A DNA stretch of 31,247 bases. Origin: an uncultured Lachnospiraceae bacterium (GTDB lineage Bacteria; Bacillota_A; Clostridia; Lachnospirales; Lachnospiraceae). Of the stretch, positions 23,042 through 30,000 are shown piece by piece. Within the stretch, counting starts at the first letter, position 1; each line of letters begins with the position of its first letter. The DNA is taken from NCBI GenBank assembly GCA_910587495.1, contig CAJUMT010000014.1, forward strand, positions 1 to 31,247. Reading direction: 5' to 3'. The notes under the pieces were generated by a model, which worked only from the letters and a program-made list of their open reading frames with translations, searched no databases and was not told the DNA's origin. Made by a program: the position numbers and the translations under genes.

Positions 23042-23656
23042 ATGAAACTTTTCGACTATGACGGCGGCTTTATACGCTTTGTCATCCTTTTAAGCCATCT
23101 TACCCTGCTAAATATTATCTGGACCCTATGTTGTCTTCCTGTCTTCACGGTCGGAGCCGCCACCGCGGCGCAGCATTACAGCGCGCTGAAACTTTCCGAA
23201 GGAGACACGCATGTGTTGAGAAATTTTAAGGACGGCCTTAAACTCCACTGGAAAAAATCCAGCCTGTTCTGGACCGCGGTTCTGATCCTGTCAGCCTCTT
23301 TCGGCATGGGGATCTACATACTGACCACTGCCATTGTCCCGGGAAAAAACATACTGGCCACAATATCCACGCTTGCCTTTTTGACTATGCTCCTGGTCAC
23401 GCTTTGGATGTTCCCGGTCATGGTGCATTTTACGGGAACATTCAAAGAAATCTTGTTCAATTCCTTTATGTTTGCCTTTATGTATGCGCCTGTTACGCTG
23501 ATCGCAGCAGCTTTTTACGGGATTTCCCTTTTTCTATGCATACGCTACCGTATCGCGGCAGGGCTCTTCCTGGTCTTCGGCCAGTCCCTGATCGTATATG
23601 CAAATCTGGCGCTGTTTCATACGGTTTTCAAAAAGTACAAAACATCCGGGTCTTAA
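23042..23656 (+). CDS. YesL family membrane protein (DUF624)
   Basis: YesL-like proteins are small integral membrane proteins of unknown function often found beside carbohydrate ABC transporters in Firmicutes. The 204 residues show the family's N-terminal pattern (MKLFDYDGGFIRFVILLSHL, then LNIIWTLCCLPVFTVGAA), the conserved NFKDGLKLHWKKSSLFW segment, and about five membrane helices. The ATG at 23042 is preceded by GGAGG at about 11 bases. It is the only plus-strand gene between the two polyol transcripts and has its own promoter. An accessory role in transport is inference. Confidence 0.85.
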   Translation: MKLFDYDGGFIRFVILLSHLTLLNIIWTLCCLPVFTVGAATAAQHYSALKLSEGDTHVLRNFKDGLKLHWKKSSLFWTAVLILSASFGMGIYILTTAIVPGKNILATISTLAFLTMLLVTLWMFPVMVHFTGTFKEILFNSFMFAFMYAPVTLIAAAFYGISLFLCIRYRIAAGLFLVFGQSLIVYANLALFHTVFKKYKTSGS

Positions 23657-23696
23657 CACGGGGAAGGCAGACTGCCTCCCCCTGCCGCCGCTTCCA

Positions 23697-24782
23697 TCAG
23701 AACTTAAACGCTACTTTAAAATCGCCGTGTTTTCCGGTCGCGTATTCAAACGCCTTCTGCCAGTCTTCTAATTTAAAGATGCTGGAAACAACACCGTCGG
23801 TCTTTAAATTTCCTTTTACCATATTTTCAATCACAAACGGATATGCATACGGGCTTAAATGGGAGCCAAGAATATCCAGTTCTTTGCGGTCGCCGATAAT
23901 GGACCAGTCTACGCTGGTTTCGCTTCCGAATACGCTGAACTCTACAAAGCGTCCAAGCTTACGGGTAATGGTAAGACCCTGGATAACGCTGGAGGGATGC
24001 CCGGTTGCTTCGATATAGACATCGCAGCCATAATCGTCAGTCAGTGCTTTGATCTCTTTGTCCACATTGCATTTTCCCGGATTGAATACCAGGTCTGCGC
24101 CGAATTCTTTTGCTTTTTCCAGACGTTTGTCCTGCATATCAAGGACAATCAGCAATCTTGGATTCTTCATCCTCGCATAAGTAATCATGCCAAGCCCCAG
24201 AGTTCCTGCACCGGAAATCACAACTACATCTTCGTTCGTAATGCTTCCCCTGTCCACTGCATGTTTGGAGCAGCCGTAAGGCTCAATTAAAAGCGCCTGC
24301 TCAATACTCATATCCTCCGGCACCCGGCTTAAAACACAGTTCTTGGGATATCTTACATATTCTGCCATACCGCCGTTATTATAAGACTGAAATCCCAGCA
24401 TATCATGGGGCTGGCACATCCAGTAATGGCCGTCTTTACAGAAACGGCACTTGCCGCAGGGCACGATCTGGTCGGCAATAATCCGGTCGCCCAGCTCATA
24501 TCCTTCCACGTTCTCACCTAATTCTACAATGCGCCCGAAAAATTCATGCCCCGGAATAAACGGTGGTTTTACCCATGCCGGCTGCACCTCGTCGCCCCAG
24601 AACATAGCCGCCCCGTGACTGCATTTAAGGTCGCCCGCACAGATGCCGCAGGCCTCTGTCTTGATAATGATGTCGTCAGGTCCGCATACAGGAGCCGGAT
24701 ATTCCGGTTCAAACCGATAATCATCCTTACTGTATGCCACCAGCGCTTTCATTGTTTTTGGAGTACTTCCTTTGTTTGCCAT
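23697..24782 (-). CDS. Zinc-dependent polyol dehydrogenase, erythritol/L-threitol dehydrogenase-like (copy 2)
   Basis: Paralogue of the dehydrogenase at 15987-17078, here 361 residues. The catalytic zinc ligands (ACGICAGDLKC and IPGHEFFGR), the structural-zinc motif PCGKCRFCKDGHYWMC and the nucleotide loop GAGTLGLGMI are intact. AAMFWGDEVQPAWVKPPFIP and MCQPHDMLGFQ are close to what I remember of the erythritol/L-threitol dehydrogenase family, closer than copy 1. The start at 24782 has GGTGG eight bases upstream; an in-frame GTG four codons earlier overlaps that site. It follows the FGGY kinase by 32 bases, so the two are cotranscribed. It may act on a different stereoisomer or at a different step from copy 1. 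Confidence 0.88.
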   Translation of the reverse strand: MANKGSTPKTMKALVAYSKDDYRFEPEYPAPVCGPDDIIIKTEACGICAGDLKCSHGAAMFWGDEVQPAWVKPPFIPGHEFFGRIVELGENVEGYELGDRIIADQIVPCGKCRFCKDGHYWMCQPHDMLGFQSYNNGGMAEYVRYPKNCVLSRVPEDMSIEQALLIEPYGCSKHAVDRGSITNEDVVVISGAGTLGLGMITYARMKNPRLLIVLDMQDKRLEKAKEFGADLVFNPGKCNVDKEIKALTDDYGCDVYIEATGHPSSVIQGLTITRKLGRFVEFSVFGSETSVDWSIIGDRKELDILGSHLSPYAYPFVIENMVKGNLKTDGVVSSIFKLEDWQKAFEYATGKHGDFKVAFKF

Positions 24783-24814
24783 AATTGTTTCCACCTTTCT
24801 GTTCCCTTGAAATT

Positions 24815-26323
24815 TTATACTTCGAACTGTCCCCAGACAGTGTCAAGAGCTTTACTTACCGCACGGTATTTCTCATATTTTTTCTGGTAGATTGCCGTCA
24901 TGCTGGGATCGGGATATACCCGGTCAGATATATGTACCATATGCACAGCCGCCTCTTTATAGTCCTTATACACGCCTGAAGCCACAGCCGCAGCCATACC
25001 ACAGCCTAAAGCGCCCAGCTCTTTGGCATCCACAGTCTCGATGGGGAATCCCAGCGCGTCCGCAAACATCTGCACCCAGACTCTGGAGTTAACCGCGCCT
25101 CCTGCCATGCGGATCGCCTCCGGCGGCTTTCTCGAAGAAAGCAGCTTCTCAATGTGGGTCTTATGGGAATAGACCACACCTTCATAGATCGCCCGCAGCA
25201 TATGCGCTTTATTATGGTAAGTAGTCAGGCCTACAAAAGCGCCTTTGCCCAGCGGATGGGCATTGGAACCATACAAAAACGGAAGGAAATACACGTCGCA
25301 TTCTTCAGGCCGCACACTGGACACCTTTTCATTGATCAAACTGTACAGGCTGCTGCCTGCCGGGATCTCTTCGTTTTCCATGCAATTTTCCAAAAACCAC
25401 TCCAGATTTCCTGATGAAGTGGCACTGCACTCTTCCACCAGGTAGTAGCCCGGCATAGCGAAGAGAGAATTCATAGCAATACTTCCGTCCATTACCGGCG
25501 TCTCGGAAATATATTCGTTAATACTCCATGTGCCCGCAATGGTACACAGTTCTTTTGGAGAAGTAACATCCACAGCTACCGCGCAGGCGTCAATATCAAA
25601 CATACCACCCGCCACAGGTGTACCTTCCAAAAGTCCGGTCAGCCTGGAAGCTTCTTTTGTGATGGTTCCGCATTGGTCATAGGAATACCGGATCGGAGCC
25701 AGCATATCATACACCTCGCCGATTCCCAGCTTTTCTAACAATTCTTTATCAAATTTTGCATGTTTCACATCCATCAGGCCGGAACCCGAAATATCCGTCG
25801 CCTCGCAATAGGCTTCGCCCGTCAGCCGAAAACGGATATAATCTTTGACAGAGAACACATACTGAATATTGTCATACACATCTTTGTGATGGTCTTTCAT
25901 CCAGGCAAGCAAAGATACCTGCTGGCAGGCCATAAGTTCCTGGCAAAGCTGTTCTCTTAATTTCTGGTAGACACCGCTGTCATACCATTTCTGCGGATAT
26001 TTCCATGCACGGCTGTCTGTGGATATAATCCCGTTATAAGCCGGCTTTCCATCCTTTCCCCATGGATACAGCCCTTTTCCATGACCGCAGACTGCGATGC
26101 CTATAACATCTTCGGGGGCGATGCCTGCTTTTTCAACAGCTCTTTTTACGCAGTCACAGTTAGCCAGCCACAATTCCTCCATATCCCGTTCAGTGTAGCC
26201 GGACTTCGGGGTGATCACCTTCGTCTGCTTCCCTGCTGTAGCAATCTCTTTGCCTGACAAATCAAAGATCGCAGCTTTCGTGGAAGTACCGCCGTTGTCA
26301 AGTCCCATTACATATCTTGCCAT
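24815..26323 (-). CDS. FGGY family carbohydrate kinase (LyxK/xylulokinase-like)
   Basis: This ATP-dependent kinase phosphorylates a polyol or ketose. The 502 residues are typical of the family: N-terminal phosphate loop GLDNGGTSTKAAIFD, substrate-side segment GYTERDMEELW, CGHGKGLYPWG, the catalytic Asp region GGMFDIDACA near residue 240, AGTWSINEY, SSGNLEWF and the C-terminal nucleotide loop RMAGGAVNSRVW. The pattern YTERDMEELW/GHGKGL/SSGNLEWF recalls E. coli L-xylulose kinase LyxK; erythritol kinase EryA is another FGGY enzyme, so substrate is open. The start at 26323 has GAGGAAGGG upstream. It is the first gene of a transcript with dehydrogenase copy 2. Confidence 0.9.
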   Translation of the reverse strand: MARYVMGLDNGGTSTKAAIFDLSGKEIATAGKQTKVITPKSGYTERDMEELWLANCDCVKRAVEKAGIAPEDVIGIAVCGHGKGLYPWGKDGKPAYNGIISTDSRAWKYPQKWYDSGVYQKLREQLCQELMACQQVSLLAWMKDHHKDVYDNIQYVFSVKDYIRFRLTGEAYCEATDISGSGLMDVKHAKFDKELLEKLGIGEVYDMLAPIRYSYDQCGTITKEASRLTGLLEGTPVAGGMFDIDACAVAVDVTSPKELCTIAGTWSINEYISETPVMDGSIAMNSLFAMPGYYLVEECSATSSGNLEWFLENCMENEEIPAGSSLYSLINEKVSSVRPEECDVYFLPFLYGSNAHPLGKGAFVGLTTYHNKAHMLRAIYEGVVYSHKTHIEKLLSSRKPPEAIRMAGGAVNSRVWVQMFADALGFPIETVDAKELGALGCGMAAAVASGVYKDYKEAAVHMVHISDRVYPDPSMTAIYQKKYEKYRAVSKALDTVWGQFEV

Positions 26324-26369
26324 CCCATACCCTTCCTCTCTGTACAATCTACACAATAATATTGAGATA

Positions 26370-26398
26370 ATTATACTCTTAACATACAAAAAAGGCAA
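26370..26398 (-). promoter_or_regulatory. Promoter of the kinase-dehydrogenase transcript
   Basis: On the minus strand there is TTGCCT (26393-26398), a 17-base spacer and a perfect TATAAT (26370-26375). The leader to the kinase ATG is about 40 nt. Confidence 0.72.
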
Positions 26399-26419
26399 TG
26401 ACTTTTTTCTTTTTCTAAT

Positions 26420-26437
26420 CAAATGTAACTACATTTG
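26420..26437. promoter_or_regulatory. 18-bp inverted repeat between divergent promoters, probable operator
   Basis: CAAATGTA and TACATTTG form a perfect inverted repeat with a 2-base centre. It lies 21 bases upstream of the kinase -35 box and 20 bases upstream of the isomerase -35 box, an almost symmetrical place for a regulator acting on both. TGTAACTA is also repeated directly at 26424 and 26436. The regulator is not encoded in this window. Confidence 0.68.
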
Positions 26438-26457
26438 TAACTATTTTCACAAAAGTC

Positions 26458-26486
26458 TTGACTAAAAAACATACCTCTTTTATGAT
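26458..26486 (+). promoter_or_regulatory. Promoter of the RpiB-like isomerase
   Basis: On the plus strand there is TTGACT (26458-26463), a 17-base spacer and TATGAT (26481-26486). The leader is about 43 nt and contains the ribosome site AGGAGG. Confidence 0.78.
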
Positions 26487-26535
26487 AAATATGGATAAAC
26501 AACAAAGTGCCAAACAAAAAGGAGGATAAATAACT

Positions 26536-26976
26536 ATGAAAATTGCAATTGGCTGTGATCCTAACGCACAGGAGGCAAAAGAACAGCTCATCAGTTTTAT
26601 GGAATCCAAAGGATATGGAGAGATCACCGATTTCGGAAGCGAAGATCCCATTTATGCCAACACCGCAATTGCGGTCGCCGAGGCGGTCGCTGCTAAGAAG
26701 TATGACCGGGGCATCCTGCTGTGCGGAACCGGCATCGGCGTGTCTTTGGCTGCCAACAAAGTAAAAGGTGCCTATGCTGCCCTGATCTCAGACATATATT
26801 CGGCAAAAAGAGCACGTTTAAGCAACGACGCCAACATTGCCTGCCTAGGCGCTTTTACTACAGGAAATAAATTAAGAGAAGAATTGATCGACGCGTTTTT
26901 AACCAATGAATTTGTACCTGGATGCTCTTCGCAGCCAAAAGTAGACGCTTTTATCGCATACGAAAAAGAACACTAA
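26536..26976 (+). CDS. RpiB/LacAB-family sugar-phosphate isomerase, possibly tetrulose-4-phosphate specific
   Basis: RpiB enzymes interconvert aldose and ketose phosphates. The 146 residues have the family fold signatures and the catalytic Cys (C63 in LLCGTGIGVSLAANK), plus YSAKRARLSNDANIACLG and the C-terminal helix. Two residues of E. coli RpiB are changed: the His of GCDH is Pro (GCDPNA), and the ring-opening His99 of RxHND is Ser (RLSND). A four-carbon phosphate such as erythrose 4-phosphate cannot form the ring that His99 opens, so its loss fits a tetrose phosphate isomerase such as EryI or DerI. That assignment is inference. AGGAGG precedes the ATG. It is divergent from the kinase gene. 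Confidence 0.88.
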   Translation: MKIAIGCDPNAQEAKEQLISFMESKGYGEITDFGSEDPIYANTAIAVAEAVAAKKYDRGILLCGTGIGVSLAANKVKGAYAALISDIYSAKRARLSNDANIACLGAFTTGNKLREELIDAFLTNEFVPGCSSQPKVDAFIAYEKEH

Positions 26977-26997
26977 AAATCTTTTGCAGAGACTAAA

Positions 26998-27034
26998 ACA
27001 GGGAGCCGCTATTTGCCGTGGCTCCCTGTCTTTT
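26998..27034. terminator. Bidirectional terminator between the isomerase and the surface protein
   Basis: A 10-bp stem, ACAGGGAGCC (26998-27007) paired with GGCTCCCTGT (27020-27029), is followed by CTTTTA on the plus strand and by TTTTAG on the minus strand. It can end the isomerase transcript and the convergent surface-protein transcript. A second hairpin, with no T tract, lies at 27041-27065 next to the surface-protein stop. Confidence 0.88.
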
Positions 27035-27070
27035 ATATGCACAGGAGAAGATAGCTCTTCCCTGTCCAAA

Positions 27071-30000
27071 TTATAAATCTTTGCCGATAATATCGAATTT
27101 TACCGTAACGCTGCCTCCGTACAACCCTCTGCCTGTGACGGTAACGCTTCCTTTATTCTTTCCGGCTGTCCGGTTCGCTCCGTAGGTAAGGGTGTAACCG
27201 CATGCCCCGGTTTCGTCCGGATCAAGCCTGATTAGCTTATGAGTCCTCGTCAACACCCCCGCGTTAGTTTCCTTCGCCTTCGCCGCCGCCTTCACGTTTT
27301 TGGCGTCTCCATAGTAAACCGCCGCTTCCGGGCATACCTGCCCTCTAGTATAAACAGCATCTTCCAGCACAACATACAGCGTGCTTTTGGACAGCTTCTT
27401 TTCGGCGATTATCAGGTTCATCCTAAGCGCCTTTGACCTTAAATAACCGCTCTTTTCTTTCGCCGCAATCGTTACATAAGGCCGCATGTTCTCCAATCGT
27501 GTACCTAAAGCCCCCTGTTTCAGCGCATCCAGGTAATCTTTTACCGCTTCCTGCGTGCAGTTATGATATTCAATCTCATAATCTTTTCCTGCTTTCAGCG
27601 CCGTCTTCTGGTCTTTTAAGCGGACGGCAGGACGGTATTCTTTTTTCCTCTCACTGTAATATACCGGAGCGACAGTAACAGAGAGCGTATCCAACGGGGT
27701 TTCCGATATCTGATAATATACTTTCAGACTGCCGGTGTAGTTGCCTTTACCCCTGACTGTCATGAGCGCATTGGTCGTCACCACTTTATTGTTACTATAA
27801 CTTACCGTGTAGTCCTTCCCTTCTTTTAAAGTTGTCCCCGTCTCTGTGCTGCTTAAAACCATCCTGTCGGAGAGTTTTGCGCCGCCCTTTGTATAATAGA
27901 CTGCCCCGCCAAAGCGCATGCCGCCGGATGCCGCCCTGATCGTTCCGTCAGACGGGTCAGCAGCGGAAAGCTGAACCGTCTGCGCCAGACTGGCCGCTTT
28001 AATCTTGAAGGTCTTCTTGAAACTGCCGCTGTAACCTGATGCCGGGCGCGCCGTAAACGTAACGGTGGCCGTCCCTTTTTTGAGGTTATTTTTATAACTG
28101 AGCGTGTAATCCGCCCCATAGTCCAGCTTCCTGCCTTTGGAAGTGGTTAAAGAAACATTCTGCCGCAGCGCTTTTCCTGTATAGTCCATCTCCGTATGAA
28201 AACCGCTCACCGTAATGTTTTTGCTGTTAAAAGCCGTCCCCTTTATGCGGAATTTAATGTTTTTTGTGCCTACGTATTTTCCAATCCCTACAAGGGTTAT
28301 GGTAGCCGTACCTACCGAACGGTTGCACTTATAGCTTATCTCAAAATCAGTACCGCATATTAAGTATTTCTCTTCTGTCCAGACCATAAAAATACTGTCC
28401 TGTGAGGCTTTTCTTGTCTTCCCGTCTGCCCCGACAGAATAATAGTTTCCATCTTTGGCCGGATACCCCGACAGAGGCTTGACGGCGCTTCCGGTATACG
28501 GCATGGTTTTGATCTTTTCCCCCACGGCAACAGTGACGTTTTTCAGCAGATATTTTTCATCCGCCGCATACACTTCCTTTTCGGCTGTGCCCCGGAAATT
28601 ACCCAGGCCGGTAATTTTCAGCTTATAGACGCCTTTGCTTCCTTTGCCGATGGACGGATTTCCTTTGGAACTGACAATCCGGCCATTTGCATCCTCAACA
28701 GCCAGAGAAAAATCTTTGCCCAGCTTCATGGACTTCTTATATTTTAAAGAGCCAAAGGGCTTTTGCGCCTGGAGGTCTGTCGCCACCTGGGAAGTGTATT
28801 TCAAGGTGAAACCTTGTGCCAGCTTCCCGCCGCCGTCCGACAGGGAAGCAGGTTCTATATGGAAGTTCAGATACAGCTGCCCTTTATAGTTCCCTTTTCC
28901 GGTGACGACTGCATAGGCAAGCTCTTTGGTAAAGCCGCCGTCCCCTTCTCGTCCGGTACGGCTGACGCCGCCTTTTGCTCCGCTCTGGTCAGCATTTATA
29001 TTATTGTAATATTTGACCGTATAGTCTTTTTTCAAAGTTAAGGGCGTAATGCTGTCATCGGCATACACAAAAACTGAAGGTTTCAGCGCGCTTCCTGTAA
29101 AAGTCTGCGGACGAATCTCCCGGATATACAGGTCGTCTTTTGCCCCCGATCCCGCAAGCCAGCCTGCATACAGTGTCATATCTGCTTCGACCACATCCGA
29201 GGCAAAGTCCCACAAAGCCGTACAGGACAGGTCTTTATACCATCCCGTGAACCGATAGCCTTCCGCTTCCGGAGTTTCAGGTTCTTCTAAAAGGCTTCCC
29301 TCCTTGACCTCTGTCAAAGGCTCCCTCTCCGGGCCGTGTCCGCCCAGGTCAAAAAAGATATTGTAGTAGCCTGTAGGTTCCCCTGCCGCTGCAGTTACCA
29401 GGATCTTTATTTCCGCCCTCAGGACATTGTAAGTAATTGTCAGCGTCTTAGTTCCCGGCTGATCCATATCGATCATATCTGCATTGGTTTTATACCCGTC
29501 GATCTCTCTGGCAGTCCCGTTCTCGTCATAAAGCAGCACTGTCAGGTCGTCCAGATTCAGCCTGTCTCCGCACTCATAGGTGGTTCTTCCCTTCTGCGCT
29601 TCCAGCCGGAAACCGGACAAATCCAGTATCTTATCCTTCGTAAGTATGGTACTGTACCCCAGGCTTTTGGGAAATGTCTCCGCTGTTGTACCGTCCATCT
29701 GATACCAGGTTCCTGCAGGCAGGCTGACGGACTGCGCCATATGATAAGGCGTATAGATCATTTTAAGCGCTGTACATCCTGTCACGATTCCTTCCATAGA
29801 CTTTGTCACGGAACCGTCTATCATACCTAGATCCAATGTTTCCAGGCTGCTGCACTCATAAAACATATAAATCGCTTTTTTAAGCCTCTTTGTGTCGAAC
29901 CCTGTCAGATCCACACTGCGAAGACTGCGGCAGTAAGTGAACAGATCGCCGGCGTTGGTCATGCCTTCCACACTGATTCTGGCAGTTTTGATTTCTCTCA

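Noticed and set aside
23659..23682. GGGGAAGGCA...TGCCTCCCC hairpin between the YesL gene and dehydrogenase copy 2
   Set aside because: The stem is good, but no T tract follows on either strand, so I do not call it an intrinsic terminator.
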